Positions 10,463-23,119 are shown, counted from the first letter of the stretch. The stretch is 64,000 nucleotides of DNA from Elephas maximus indicus (GCF_024166365.1 NC_064826.1:61955001-62019000), one strand, 5' to 3'. Notes: generated by a model from the letters alone, not told the origin. Translations and numbers: made by a program.

Positions 10463-11965
10463 CTTTTTTAACCAGTTTCTTACATAAATATAAATATTTA
10501 TGTGTGTTTATATATATACATGTTATGTATGTATATGTGTGTGTTTGGCTTTGCCAAAATTTAAACTCTTGCTTCCTTTGAGTAATAGATTCTTGGTGAG
10601 TTGGAGTGTGATGCTAAGGTTTGATTTCTTTGTGGGCCAGTGAGTCATTCCATCCCATGGCCAGCTGTTCTACAAGTGCATGCCCTTGGTCAGAAAGGGC
10701 ACCTGTTGTGTTTTTGGCTTGATCATTATCTATTCATTTCCACTGTGGGAAAAAATAACTTAGTCTTTAGTAATGAAAAAGGTCTGTCATTTTATGACTG
10801 AACACAATAGACCTGTGCCAAGAATTCACCACTATAGGCTGTTTTTGCTATTATATCGATTCCCCTTTTACTTTCAGTGTTTTGGTGGTAGTGGTCATCA
10901 AAATACCTTAGGATATTTAGTGCCAGTCTAGGTACACTGAAACGTTTATAAAGCTTTGTTTGATTTACACGTGGATTTAACACTATTCAGAAATTTAATT
11001 TTGTTCCAGAAGTAGTTTTGTTTAGGTTGTTTATTTAAACCTGTAGATTCTTTTGTACTATGTAAAATTTCTTTGTCTTCTTTGTTTATGAACAGTATGT
11101 ACTGTTTGTTTTCAGTTGCCATCAGGGTTATGATTCCTGTTGTGGTTTTTTGCTCACTGGGATTTTTATGTGGTCCAAAAGTTTCTGTACAAGATGTAAG
11201 ATTTGTTTTTCCTTAAATCATTCCTGTAAGCCCCCAAAGCTATTATTTTGACTATTCAAAACTACACTATACTATACAAAGTCCTAGTTTGTAGAGATTT
11301 GAATTTATAAATTGTTTTGATTGAATTGGTTCTCTGATTTACAGATCTCTGAAAAACTAAAGGGTTATAAAATCTAGGCTCTATTTCTTGATACTGAACA
11401 TGCTATAAAATTCCTTATTTTTTACTAAGGATATTCGGGCTCTGTGATTAGGGTGTATTTATTCCTCAAGGGTCGCTCAGTTTTACTTAAGTTGGCATTG
11501 CCTTGGTAGTTTCCCCAGGGAAGGTAGAGACAGGGACCAATTAAAACTAAAATATTAGTTCTCCATAATGTATACAAATAAAATTTAATCTGCGGAAGTA
11601 CGTGGAAGAGATGGGGAGAGTAAGGGATCGGCCTGGGTCAGTGATCTCAGCTTCATTCCAACACCATTTATGTTTTATTGACTGTAGATGTGTGTGTTGA
11701 TTTCTTTAGTACAGTAGATTAGTAGATGTTCTAAAGAACATGGTATTAGAAATTGTGTAAAGACTGCATTAGCAAATATATGAAATAATGGTTTTTGGCT
11801 GAAAGTTAATAGAAACACTATTTTCTATTCATAGACCACTTATTGAAAATGTTTATGATGTAAAATATTTTGTATTTGCCAAACTAATATTTTTAATTTG
11901 CCTAAGTTCCTTCCATAATGAAAATACATGTGTGAACATTCTTCCTGATTGACTTCCCTTTAACA

Positions 11966-12128
11966 GGAGCCCTGGTAGCTCAGTGTTTAAGAGTTATGGC
12001 TCCTAACCAAAAGGTTGGCAATTCAAATCTACCAGCCACTCTTTGGAAACCCTATAGCGCAGTTCTACTCTGTCCTGTAGGGTCCCTATGAGTCGGAAGT
12101 GACTTGATGGCAATGGATTTGGTTTTAG
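11966..12128 (+). mobile_element. AfroSINE
   Basis: GGAGCCCTGGTAGCTCAGTG to GGCAATGGATTTGGTTTT. Confidence 0.93.
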
Positions 12129-12764
12129 CAGAACTCTCACTTTTCTACTTGAAACATAGAAATTTTTATAATAGAGTTTAAGAAAAATAAAAGATATGAG
12201 GTTTTTTTAGTTGAGAAAAAATGTTTTAAAATAATTCAAAGGGTGAAGTAAGATAATTTTAATGATCCTCAAGGTTTGAACCTTAAGAGTCTATATATAG
12301 TTCTTTTTGTCTAGGATTTAGGTTATAATTTTTTTAATGTCTCAGCTTTCTCTTTCCCCTTTCACATGCCATTATGTTTTCTAAGCTCAGTAGTTTATAC
12401 TTAATGAGAAAGCATCTTGGTTGAATATTAAAATCCTTTGAATTTTTCTTTATTTTCTTTCTACATACTCATAACCAAATCCCATTCTTTTTTGTTTTTA
12501 TTAAAAAACTATCTCATATTTAGCCTTTTCTTCCCATTCTAATACAACTTCCCAAGAAAATCAGGCCTGTATCGCCTCACCTTCTATCTGGTATCTCTGC
12601 CTCTATTCTTTGTTTTTTCCAGTTTGTCCTGTACATTGTTAACAATTAATCTCTGAATGTTCCATTCGTTTGGTTACTCCTCAGTTCTTTTCAGTCTATC
12701 AGATTAAATTCTGGATTTATACATTCATTTAGCATTTCTTTGAGCCTCTACTAAATGCTAGATA

Positions 12765-12980
12765 GAGATAGCTGCCATTGAGTTGATGCCTACTTAGGGC
12801 AGCCTTATGACAACAGAACAAAACATTGCTCAGTCCTGCATCATCCTCACAATTGTTGGCATGTTCAGGTCTATTGTTGTGGCTATTTCACTGAGGGTCT
12901 CCTTTGCCCTTGCTGTCTTTCTTCTTCACCAAACATGACATCCTCGATTGATCCTTTTTGATGACATAGCCAAAGCAAGC
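12765..12980 (-). mobile_element. RTE/BovB-type LINE fragment
   Basis: Matches the 3' region of the copies at 2370 and 44803 (blocks around TCACTGAGGGT and CCAAACATGACATCC), strongly diverged. Confidence 0.7.
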
Positions 12981-12984
12981 AAGG

Positions 12985-13075
12985 CAAACAGTGTTCTACT
13001 GTGATCCATAAGGTTTTCACTGGATAATTTTTGAAAGTAGGTCACCAGGCCTCTCTTCAAGTCTGTCTTAGTGTG
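12985..13075 (-). mobile_element. AfroSINE subfamily fragment
   Basis: GTTCTACTGTGATCCATAAG and GAAAGTAGGTCACCAGGCCT match the subfamily at 27462. It follows RTE sequence. Confidence 0.55.
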
Positions 13076-13204
13076 AACAGCACATGGAGGACAGTTGAAA
13101 TCTGTGCAACATGAGTGATATTTGAAATACTAGTGGCATACAGCAACACACAAGCGCACCACAGTACGACAAATTGGCAGATGTGTGTTGGCTACTATAT
13201 GCTA

Positions 13205-13600
13205 AACCAGTTGTTGTCGTCAAGTTGACTCCAATTAATGGCGACCTGTGTGCTTCAGGAGACCCTGGTGGTGTACTGGTTAAGTGCTATAGCTGCTAAC
13301 CATAAAGGTCGGCAGTTCAAACCCACCAGGCGCTCCCTGGAAACTCTATGGGGCAGTTCTACTCTGTCCTATAGGGTCGCTATGAGTCGGAATCGACTTG
13401 ACGGCACTGGGTTTGGTTTTCTTTTTTTTTTGGTTTGTGTGCTTCAGAGTAAGATTGTGCTCCATAGGGTTTTCAGTGACTGATTTTTCAGAAGTAGATC
13501 ACCAGACCTTTCTTCCAAGGCACTGCACCTCTGTGTGGACTCAAACCTCCATCCTTTTGGTTAGCAACCGAGTGTGTTAACCATCTGCAGCACTGGTTAG
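13205..13600 (-). mobile_element. Older AfroSINE subfamily, split by a younger SINE
   Basis: Two pieces (13205-13258 and 13436-13600) read as one when the insert is removed: GTCAAGTTGACTCCAATT, then GTGCTCCATAGGGTTTTCAG, AGTAGATCACCAG, and CCTTTTGGTTAGCAA near 13553. Confidence 0.88.
13259..13435 (+). mobile_element. Young AfroSINE nested in an older one, 12-base TSD
   Basis: Flanked by perfect TGTGTGCTTCAG at 13247-13258 and 13436-13447. Confidence 0.97.
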
Positions 13601-13677
13601 TGTATGGCTAGTCAGTGGAAATTCAGAGGCAAAATCACAGTCCCATGCTTAATGAGTTCATGTTTTAATAGAGCAGA

Positions 13678-13757
13678 AAGCCAGCCACAGTGTAGTAAGT
13701 CAGCCACAGTGTAGAAAGCCAGCCACAGTGTAGAAAGTCAGCCACAGTGTAGTAGGT
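13678..13757 (+). repeat. Minisatellite, about 20-base unit x 4
   Basis: Four adjoining copies of AAG(T/C)CAGCCACAGTGTAG(T/A), with T/C alternating between copies. Confidence 0.9.
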
Positions 13758-14209
13758 GTTCAGAGTGCAGTGCAGGGAGTCGTTTATTGACTCATTTGGT
13801 AAATGTAATTGAGCACCTATTGTGTGCTAGGCTTTGTTCTAAGGCTGTAGAATATGAGAGACATGGACTTCCATTTAGACGACAGTGGAAGCATATGGGA
13901 AAGGTAACTATTCTAAACTGGGAGGTGGCTAGAGAAGTATTATCAGAGGATATAGCTCTCAGCTGAATTTTGGAGCATTAATAGGGTTTAGGAGTTAGCC
14001 GTATTAAAAAACAGACTGATGGAGAGGATATTGTCGGAGGCAGAGGAGTCAGCATTTGCAAAGGTGTGGAGGCGTGAGGGGAAGAGACACATTAGGAGGA
14101 CTGTGTGCAGACTGATGCAGCTAGAGTGTAGGGTGCAGGATGAGCAGTGATGAGAGGTGGGGCTTGGGCTAGGGAGGCTGACAGTGGGAGAAAGAGGAGG
14201 ATGGATTTG

Positions 14210-14445
14210 GTAATAGTAGCCACTATGTTTTGAGCACTTACCAGTGCTAGGCATTATGCTAAAGAGTTTACTTGTATCATTTCATTTACTCCTTAGGACT
14301 ATTTTAAGAGCTGTAGATACAGTTTCTCTCCTTATTTGGTAGGTGGGAAAACTGGAGAGGTTAAGTAATTTGCACAAAGTAACTAATGGCAGAGCTAGGA
14401 TTCATACTCACTGTGTCACAGAGCTTGCGTTCTCTAATCCTACAA
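14210..14445 (-). mobile_element. MIR SINE
   Basis: Complement of MIR: GAGCACTTACCAGTGCTAGG and GAGAGGTTAAGTAATTTGC around the core. Inserted in the L2. Confidence 0.8.
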
Positions 14446-14724
14446 TGGCTTTTATATCTTTGATCAGTGTTTAGGAGGTAAGGTTGAGAGAGGCCTTGAT
14501 AATTGGTTGTAAAGAGTAAGAGATATGACTCCTACTTTTCTGACTTGAGCAACTGAAGAGATGCGGGTGCTTATCTGAGATAGGGAGCATGGACAGATTT
14601 GGGGAGAATGGGGGATTTGAGTGGATGAGTCTCTGAGATAAGGAATGTAGTCATATTGGGGATGAAAAAATACTTGAGTGAGATGAAAATGAATTTTGTT
14701 TTGAATTTGTTGAGTTGGAGGTAC

Positions 14725-14899
14725 CTAACCCTGGTGGTGTAGTGGTTAAGTGCTACAGCTGCTAAACAAAAGATCGGCAGTTCAAATCCACCAAATGCTC
14801 CTTGGAAACTCTGTGGGGCAGTTCTACTCTGTCATATTGGGTCGCTATGAGTCGGAATCGACTCGACGGCACTGGGTTTGGTTTTTTTTTTTTTTTTTT
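14725..14899 (+). mobile_element. AfroSINE nested in L2
   Basis: AACCCTGGTGGTGTAGTGGT to CGACGGCACTGGGTTTGG and a T-run. Confidence 0.96.
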
Positions 14900-15409
14900 A
14901 AATAGGACATCTTGGAGTGGTCCGGTGCATAATTAAGTATGAGTCTGGAGTTGAAGACGAAAGCCCATGCTAGAGATAAAATTTGGGAAATCAGGAGCAT
15001 AAATATAATACTGACACTTTGGGAATGGGGAGCTCACTCAGGATGCAGACTGAGTTGAATCCTGGGAAACACCTGTATTTAAATGGCAGGTAGAAGAGAC
15101 TTATCTGCAAGGGAGACTGAGACACAGACTGTTCAGAAAGCCAGGAAAGGGTGATGTCTATAAAACTCAGGGAAGACAGCTTCAAGTAAGGAGAAGTGGC
15201 CTGTTGACAAATGTGAGAAATTGTCAAATACGGGAAACCAAGTGTGAGAAAACGTGAAAAATGGCCTTTAACTTTAGCAACAGTTTGGTCAGAGTAGGTA
15301 CAGTGGAAAGAGAAATGTAGAGTCCAGGTTGCTGCAGGACGGAGAATGAATGGGAATCAGGAAAAGGAGGTAGTGAATGTCAACTGTGTTTTCAAAGAGT
15401 TTGTTGTGA

Positions 15410-15670
15410 ATAGCAGTATAATGTAGCAGTTATGAGCATGGGCTAGGATAGACTGCCTGGAATTGAATCCTGATTTTGCGTTTACTAGCTTTGTAACTTT
15501 AGCAAGTTAACTCAACCTTTCTATGTCTCCATTTCCCACTTGCACAATGATGATAACAGTAGTACCTGCCTTGGTGTTGTGAGGATTGGGTTAATACACA
15601 TAAAGCACTTAGAACATTGTCAGGCTATAAAAAATGTTTAAGATGTGCTAAGCGTTGGTGTTATTATTAT
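15410..15670 (+). mobile_element. MIR SINE
   Basis: MIR in sense: TGTAGCAGTTATGAGCATGG, GACTGCCTGGAATTGAATCC, GCACTTAGAACATTGTCAGG. Confidence 0.85.
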
Positions 15671-16377
15671 GCTGGAGCATAGAGGATTAGGTGTATAGCA
15701 GAAAATCAGGTTGAAGAAGTAGACTGGGGTCAGGTAATGAGGAGCCATGTGTGTCATTTAAAGGAGTATGGACTTTTTCCTAAAAGTAGTGGGAAACTTA
15801 AAGAACGTGCTTTTGGCATGTTTAACCTCCAGAGAGGTTATTCCTTTCTCAAAAAATACATCCCATATTCAGATAGGTATGCTGCCACCACGTGGCAGTT
15901 TTATACTGCTGCTATACAGATTTTTTTTAAATATAGAATAGCAACTTGATTAACACAGCTAATGTAAGCAACCTAGTTCTAATAGAGCTCTTTAGTTGCA
16001 AAAACAAAAACACAGATTGCTAAAATGAAAAAGAGAAAAGGGAAGATTATTGTAAAGATACAGAAATTTCAAAGGAAGGTTAGAAAAGCATAGTTGGGTT
16101 TCATGGAAACTGAAAAGCCAGTAGAAACCGATGCCATTCTTTCTGTCATCCCTTATCGCACTTTTACAGTATCTGATTCTCCTCTCTTTGCAGACTCGTT
16201 TCCTTTGCTGACACATCAGCTTGCACGTGACCAAAACTGATAGAATGAGTTCCCAAATTAGTTCTATTTGGTGGAGTTGTTTTTCATTATATACACTTAA
16301 AAAAAACAAAACAAAAGGAGGGAGAGAGAAAAATTATTTAAATAATGGAAGGAAATCTACTCATTGAGTAAGCATCT

Positions 16378-16560
16378 AGCACCCTGGTGGTACAACAGTT
16401 GAGATTGGTGGTTTGAACCCACCAACCGACTAAGTGGGAGAAAGACATGGTTATTTACTTCTGTAAAGATTACAACCAAGAAGATCCTATGGGGCAGTTC
16501 TGTTCTGTCACGTGGGATCACTGTGAGTTGGAATTGACTCGGCAGCATCCAACAACAACC
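16378..16560 (+). mobile_element. AfroSINE, old subfamily with AAC tail
   Basis: Ends GACTCGGCAGCATCCAACAA, like the RTE tail. The A-box region is shortened. Confidence 0.85.
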
Positions 16561-16639
16561 TACATAACCAGCTTAAGAAGCACTAGGAGAAATACATTTG
16601 AAACCTTTCCCCATCTCATCCCACCCCTCACCACTTGAG

Positions 16640-17150
16640 ATAACTACAATTCTGAATTTTATCATTCTGTTGCTTTTCTGTACTGCATATATATGTGTAC
16701 ATAGACATTATATTGTTTAGTTTTCATGATTTTGAACTTTATGTAAAAAAAATCCACTGCTGTCAAGTCGATAGGACAGAGTAGGTTTCCAAGGCTGTAA
16801 ATTTTTATAGAAGCAGACTGCCACATCTTTCTCCCGTGGAGTGGCTTGTGGGTTTGAACCACTGACCTTCTGGTTAGCAGCTGAGTACTTTAACCACTGT
16901 GCCGCCAGGTCTCCTTGAGCTTTGTTTAATGGAATCATATTGTATATATTTGATTTACTTTTTGCTCAATATTATGTAGAGCATGTTTACTCTTGCATAG
17001 TATTTCATTATATGAGTATACCACAGAATCCATTCTCATAAAAAAAAATCAGTGAATATTTGGGTGGATCTAGTTTTTTATTATTACTGTTTATTTTTTG
17101 CCATTACGAACTGCTTCTGGGTTCATTTTTGTATGTCTTCTAACGCACAG
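16640..17150 (-). mobile_element. Old L1 fragment (split by a SINE)
   Basis: Matches the complement of an L1 3' region (GAATCATATTGTATATATT, CATAGTATTTCATTATATGA). The AfroSINE at 16749-16915 interrupts it. Confidence 0.7.
16749..16915 (-). mobile_element. AfroSINE nested in L1
   Basis: Complement with CATCTTTCTCCCGTGGAGTG and TGCCGCCAGGTCTCC. Flanks TGAACTTTATGTAA and TGAGCTTTGTTTAA are a decayed TSD. Confidence 0.88.
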
Positions 17151-18339
17151 AAAAAAAGAAAGAAACGTGCAGGGGTTTCCTGCATGCACAGCATTTGCCA
17201 GTGGCTTAGAGATGTGCAGAGATCATCATCTAATGTCCTCTCAGTCCTTGGCAAGTAGTGACTATGTTGAGGAATTGGATAGGAAGAGGGAGCTAAACAA
17301 ATGCAAGCTGATATCTGTGTGGTTAATACATGCCAGATTTCATTGCATAAATGATTTCTGACTTATGATGTCCTTTGGAACTGTTAATGGACACCGGATA
17401 CCAGTTAGGCCCTTTAACTAACCAGATGTAGCAATTCTGTAGTCCGTATTTCCTGCAAAAAATATACGCATATCAGAGAAATAAAAGCCTGTAGTCTGTG
17501 GCTTTTAAGAGAACAAACTTCAGGTGATAAACTGGGCTATGCATTTATGCTGCTGAGACAGATAGTGTCTGTATGTTACAGATATACGTTGTTTTAGGGG
17601 ATGCTCCCTTATATGAACTGTGCAGTATTTTTTTTTACTTATCTATTTTTAATAGATTAAACATCGTAACGTACAGGGACTAGGTAAGGTTAGTGGCAAA
17701 GTGCCATTCTTCTCACTCTTCATTGGTAGCAGTAACCGAGGTGAGACTGAAATGAATCAGAGGTAGGTGGCACCTGAACAGTGGGGTTTAATGGCCTTAT
17801 CGTTGGCAGCTTGCGCTAGGGGACGTGGCAAAGGTGGCGAGAGAGACTGACTAAAGAGGCCGGGATCCAGGACTGCAGATTCCTGGGGCTTCTGTATTAT
17901 TTTCTGTCTTTTGGGTTGAGATTTCTGGTAGGTGTGTAATTATATAACATACTTTTAAAATAGTGATATTAACCTTTGGGCCCATAATAATTTTATTAGT
18001 GAATATTCTTTACAGATCTGTGGACAAAGGAGGCAATGAAGCTCTTTCAGATAAGGAAGTAATAACCCATAATCCCATAAAACAAGTAATTACTATTTTA
18101 ATAATTTGTTTCTCTGCATAAGTATATTTTTAAATGTAACTTGAATCATATTCTTTATGCAGTTTTGTTCTCTGTTTTTCCTTTTTACTCAACTTTATGT
18201 TGGGAGCATTGTCCTGTAACATTAAAATTTTTTGAAAACATTATTTTTGATAGCTGCATGATGCTACATTGCATAGGTGTGCTGTAATGTAACCATGGAC
18301 CTAATATATGATCTTTGTTATTTTTGAAGAAACTATGTC

Positions 18340-18765
18340 AATCTTCTGATGTTCTAAGGAATAGTGCCTAAAATTATTACTTAGTGCTGCCTCTTTTCTA
18401 TAAAAAATTATCTTTTCACTCAACAAGAATTTATTGAGAGCCTGTGCGCAGGCACTGTTCTAGGCTTTGATTTTGAGCAAAAATCTCTGCCCTCCTGGAG
18501 CTTACCTTCTAGCTACTGGTTCTGAAGTAATAATATGACTTTGTGTAATCAGTAACGTTAACCTAAAACAACGTTTTGGTGATTTTTATGTGCGTAGAGG
18601 TGATGTGTTCTAAACAGTATAGTGGAACTATTCGTTTATTCCGGATAATCTTTTTTCATTTGTGATCATTTAGTAATGGGTACTGTTTATTGAATGCTTT
18701 TCTCAAGCAACAGTTTTTTAACCTTTTTTTAATGTAGAATTTTACTTTTTCTCTTATATAATTGA
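18340..18765 (+). repeat. Duplicated intron block, copy A
   Basis: Collinear with 23050-23665: GTTCTAAGGAATAGTGCCTA / GTTCTGAGGAACAGTGCTTA, GACTTTGTGTAATCAGTAAC / GACTTTGTATAATCAGTAAC, CATTTAGTAATGGGTACTG / CATTTAGTAATGGATATTG. Includes an L2 3' fragment in both copies. Confidence 0.75.
18420..18530 (-). mobile_element. L2 3' end fragment
   Basis: CAGGCACTGTTCTAGGC plus CTCCTGGAGCTTACCTTCTA is the complement of the L2 3' end. It lies inside the duplicated block 18340-18760. Confidence 0.7.
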
Positions 18766-19034
18766 GGAGGGTAGTGAAAGGAGTAAGAAAGGGAACAACT
18801 GGAAATAATTTCTCAAAAAAAACTAGAACTTTAAGAAATCTTAAAAGATGCTTCTAATGTATCTTCTCATTATACAGTTAAAGAAACAGCTCTACTGAGC
18901 ATAAGGGTCTTGTCTAGTATCATGTAGCTAGTTTATGAGAATCTTTGTAGACACAACAGTCTAATACTCTGTTATATATAATCCTTATGCAACGTGATAG
19001 ATCACTTTTGTGTGTGGCCTTACCCAAGTGATTG

Positions 19035-19595
19035 AGCGGGACTCTGCAGATACGGTAATTGTTGCCCAACAAAGAATTTGGTCAGTTGGGCCATCCCGCC
19101 AGGCTTGAGCTGAGCCATCCCAGAAGCAGGAAAGAGAAGGGCCCACCCCCACCAAGGAAGAAGAAACCGGTAAGAGAGACGTGCAGGAGAGACCCACAGG
19201 AGGCAGTGGAGTGGGCTACCTGGCCCACGGAGCAAGAAAGCTAAGTACCTTGGGCAGAGATTAAGGGCCAGGGAGAGACCTGCCTGCGAACATGGCTGGA
19301 AAGGGAAGTATTCTTGAGTGTTCCTGAACCTGAATTGTAACCTGTTATTTCCCTAATAAACCCTATAATCGTTGACTATGGTCTGTGAGTTCTGTGTGGC
19401 CATTGCAGTGAATTATTGAACCCAGCAGAGAAGTAGAGAGTGCTGTGGGAGGGATGGTTGGTGTCAGAATTGGTAAAGATGGTGGAGAAAGGAGGCAGGT
19501 CTGACCCGCTCCAAGAAATCAGCCTCGGGCTGTTGATCTTGATTCTCCTTCCCCCTTGTGAAGTTAGAGGAGGTCAGACGCGGCCTCTACGCTAT
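19035..19595 (+). mobile_element. LTR-like sequence (possible solo LTR)
   Basis: G/A-rich leader, then CCCTAATAAACCC (poly-A signal) and TTCTGTGTGGCCATTGCAGT with ATTATTGAACCCAGCA, the layout of an endogenous retroviral LTR U3/R/U5. No internal retroviral genes adjoin it. Family not recognised and boundaries not exact. Confidence 0.45.
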
Positions 19596-20356
19596 CTTTA
19601 CAACGTATTTTTTGAAACTTTTTTTTCATTCAGCAAATTTTTGTGCCTACTATGTGCCAGGCAATAAAATGTGTTAAAATATGCAGAATTGGAATGGTTC
19701 CTTAGCTGCAGAATCTGTTGGTTTTCTTCATAGACATGAAGGTATTCCAGAACCTTTATTTTTAAAAAACGTCATTGCATTGAATTAGATTAAGTCCTGT
19801 GGTCTTTTCCATTGTTGGTTTCCTCAGATCTGTTTGGCACTGTTATTTTCCAACAGTTTGTATCTTTGTGATATTGTTGGAAATTATACTTCAGAGCATC
19901 TTTAAAATGTTACTTTTGTCTTCAACTATTGCAGTCTTTTTGTTCCCATAGTTAGGCACTTGGAGCTTTGTTTAATAGTTGTATAGCATTCTTGTGCATC
20001 ATTCATTAAAGAATATTAAAAGACAGCACTGACTAGTATAGCTAGTCATTGTAATTAAATTAATTAGGATTTCTTAAATGTTCTACAACAGAAAATATAG
20101 AAAATAGGTCCATTTACAGCTTTTTTTTTTTTAAACTGGAGAGACTAAACTCGTTTCTCTACCATTCTGTAATATTCTTTATGATGTATGTATGTGTTTG
20201 TTTTATTACATTTTTCTAAAAATTTAATAGTATCAAATAACCACTCAAAACCTGTAGTTGTGGATTTACTTTAAAATTATTTTTTTTAAAAAAAATTGGA
20301 ATTCAACACATTGTCTTTCATTTATCAGTTCTTATTCAACACATGTTCTTAAATAC

Positions 20357-20546
20357 CAGTGCAAACTGTTGGCGCTCGACTGCTAACCTGCATGTTGGCA
20401 GTTCGAACCCACTTAGTGGTACTGTGAAAGAAGAGACCTGGCAATCTGCTTCCATTAAGATTACAGCCAATAAAACCCTATGGAGCACTTCTACTCTGTA
20501 ATACATGTGGCTGGAATTGACTCGACAGCAACTAACAACAACAGCA
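20357..20546 (+). mobile_element. AfroSINE, old subfamily with AAC tail
   Basis: Head lost in part; CAGTTCGAACCCACTTAGTG; tail CAGCAACTAACAACAACAGC. Confidence 0.85.
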
Positions 20547-20687
20547 TGTGCCAGGTACTGTGATGAGTGGTGGCCGTCCAGTGGTGAGCAAAGTGCTCAA
20601 AGTTCCTGCTGTAATCGAGGGACACTAAATCTTAGGTAACCACCTGGTGAGGAAGTCTAATTTTTCCTATGCTTTTTTTTTTTTACA

Positions 20688-21025
20688 GCAGGGATAGACA
20701 AATTTTTTCTGTAAAGAGCCAGATAATAGATATTTTAGATTTTGCAGGCCATACAGTTTCTGTTGCAACTATTTAACTCTCCCGTTGTGACATGAAAGCA
20801 GCCATTGACAATATGTGAATGAGTGGGTGTGGCTGTGTTCCAATAAAACTATTTCTGGATGCTGAGATTTGAATTTTATAATTTTTGTGGGTCATGAAAC
20901 ATTCTTGTTTTGATTTTTTTCCCCAACCATTTAAAACTATAACAACCATTCTTAGCTGGTGGATTTTACTAAAACTTGTGGCGGGCTGGATTTGGTCCAT
21001 GGGCCACTGTTTGTTAACTCATGCT
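20688..21025 (+). mobile_element. hAT-Charlie-type MITE
   Basis: Begins CAGGGATAGACAAATTTTTT, has GAAAGCAGCCATTGACAAT, and ends with GGGCTGGATTTGGTCCATGG before CACTGTTTGTTAACTC, the usual order of a common mammalian MER1-group MITE. An extra block is present between AATAAAACTATTTCTGG and the GC-rich end. Confidence 0.7.
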
Positions 21026-21139
21026 TTATAGCAATAAAGTGTGGTACTATGTAAGGGAAAATCAGGGTGCTAGGACACTGCAGAGTCCCTGTTTATTAGA
21101 ATGGAAAGACTGGGAATAGGGGATCTGCAAGTACTTCCA

Positions 21140-21312
21140 AGGATCAGTGTTTCACAAAGTTTAATGTGTATCTTGCGGATCTTGCTAAAAAATGCTCCTT
21201 CTTGTTCTCCAGGTCTGAGGTGGGGCCTGAGATTCTGCATTTCTTACAAGCTCCCAGGTGATGCTAATGCTGCTGGTCCACAGACCACACTTGGAATGCC
21301 AGAATCATAGAG
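21140..21312 (+). mobile_element. MER5A-like hAT MITE
   Basis: CAGTGTTTCACAAAGTTTAA, GAGGTGGGGCCTGAGATTCT and CTCCCAGGTGATGCTAATGC follow the MER5A order. Confidence 0.75.
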
Positions 21313-22189
21313 GGAACAATTAAGACCCTCTCCCCACTCCCCCTGTCAACCTGGCTAGCTCCAGGCCATTCTTAAAAGAAAATTAGGACTTCCTTAAATA
21401 CACATCCTTAGGGACGCCTTCGCTGACCTTCCAGTCTAGGTTAGATCCCTTTTTGTTGTGGCAAGTGGTTTTCCAACTTTAATGACAGAGCACTGACAGT
21501 TTCAAAAGAAAGGAAACTTTAACGAATCTAATAGACCCTTTTTCCCTCCTTTTTTGAAGATTAATAATGGGTCCTGAGACAGTTTATTTTAAGCCTAAAC
21601 TTATAACCCTAAATAGATTGCAAATGGTAGTTTTGAAGTGACACTATGAGAGCTTGGCGTCTTTTTTTTATACAGCATTTAAAAAATCCATAGTTTTATT
21701 GAGAATGGTCATTTATAAAGTTACAGATCTTGAGTTTAAGGATTAAGTTATTGGTCATTTATTTTTAGTAATATATTCATGTTCTTCTGGTCAGGGTAAA
21801 TTAAGACATTTGCTTGAGCTGGATCAGTTTTGAAAGACAAGTGTATGTGGACATAAGAGCTTTCCAGTAAATCTTGCAACTATTTTCATGCCTACATATG
21901 TTAACATTTTTATAATTGGCTTCCAAATGACAAACACAGATGCCTGTAGTCTGAATTTCCAGCATGTTTTTGAATAAATGTTTTCCCAGTACCTTGAAGT
22001 ATATCATTTCAGTATCAGATGATTAGCTAATTGAGTAGTTTCTGATTTTTGCTTATCTGCTAGCTTGCCATTTTTCAGATTAAAAATAAAGATAGCTTCC
22101 ACGAGTATAAGAAATTAGATTTATGGTAGGATCTTGTTCCCTCTGACATTTTCACTAAACAGAACTTTTTTTTTTTTTTTCACTTAAAA

Positions 22190-22715
22190 CTGTAGGCTTT
22201 AATAGTTGGACACCAATATTTGTTGCAGCACTGTTGACAGTAATGAACATGTAGAAACAACCCAAATGCCCATCAGCAGATGAGTGGGTAAACAAAATGT
22301 GGTACATACAAACAATAGAGTTTTATTCAACCATAAAGAGAAATGAAGTTCTGATACATGCTACCACATGAATGAACCTTGAAAACATTATGCTGCGTAA
22401 AGTAAGTTAGACACAGATGAGCATATATTTTATGATTTCACTAATAAGAAATCCTGGTGGCGTAGTGGTTGAGAGCTATGGCGCTAACCAAAAGGTTGGC
22501 AGTTCAACTCCACCAGGTGCTCCATAAACGGTATGGGGCAGTTCTACTCTGTCCTTTAGGGTCTCTGTGAGTCAGAATTGACTTGACGGTAATGGGCATG
22601 GGTAATACAAAATATCTAGAAAAAGAAAATATAGAGAGACCAAAGTTTATTAGTGGTTACCAGGAGTGGGGGTGGAATGGGGAAAATGGAAGTCGTTGCT
22701 TAAGGGGCACTGAGT
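22190..22715 (+). mobile_element. Old L1 3' fragment (split by a SINE)
   Basis: Contains the L1 end-of-ORF2/3' UTR text AACAACCCAAATGCCCATCA and, after the SINE at 22448-22597, GGTTACCAGGAGTGGGGGT. Confidence 0.85.
22448..22597 (+). mobile_element. AfroSINE nested in L1
   Basis: AATCCTGGTGGCGTAGTGGT to GACTTGACGGTAATGGGC. Confidence 0.93.
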
Positions 22716-22729
22716 TTCTGTTACTAATT

Positions 22730-22850
22730 GCTTTCCCATTGATTCCAACTAATGGCAACCCCTTGTATATCAGAGTAGAACTGTGCTCCTTAGAGTTTTA
22801 TATGGTTTATTTTTCGAAAGTAGATCACTAGGCCTTTCTTCCAAAACAGA
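22730..22850 (-). mobile_element. AfroSINE subfamily, partial
   Basis: CCATTGATTCCAACTAATGG, GTAGATCACTAGGCCTTTC; same subfamily as 27462. Confidence 0.75.
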
Positions 22851-23119
22851 GCTCTTGATAAAAAGGTATTATGAATATTAGTTTTGAGAATTTAAATTTT
22901 CTTTATTATGGTAGAGGAAAGAGATCATGGTGAGAAGGACTCTTTTATATTTTAGTTCTTTTAGTTAGTAACTAGAAAATGAATTCTGAAACCATGGAAC
23001 CTTTTTATAGAGCAGAATTAGATACGCTTGTTGTATCATCTCAGTTCTCAGGTTCTGAGGAACAGTGCTTAAAACTATTTAGTGGTGACTCTTTTCTGTA
23101 AAAGATAAATTAGCCTTTT

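Larger units (their letters stand above)
13770..15405 (-). mobile_element. Long L2 LINE, interrupted by MIR and AfroSINE
   Basis: Plus-strand text is the complement of L2: AATTGAGCACCTATTGTGTG (3' end), GCAAAGGTGTGGAGGCGTGA, TATGAGTCTGGAGTTGAAGA. A MIR (14210-14440) and an AfroSINE (14725-14899) interrupt it. L2 is a Mesozoic CR1-clade LINE. Confidence 0.75.

Noticed and set aside
13678..13757. Possible CRISPR-like array
   Set aside because: Head-to-tail 20-base units without unique spacers in a mammalian intron; a minisatellite.
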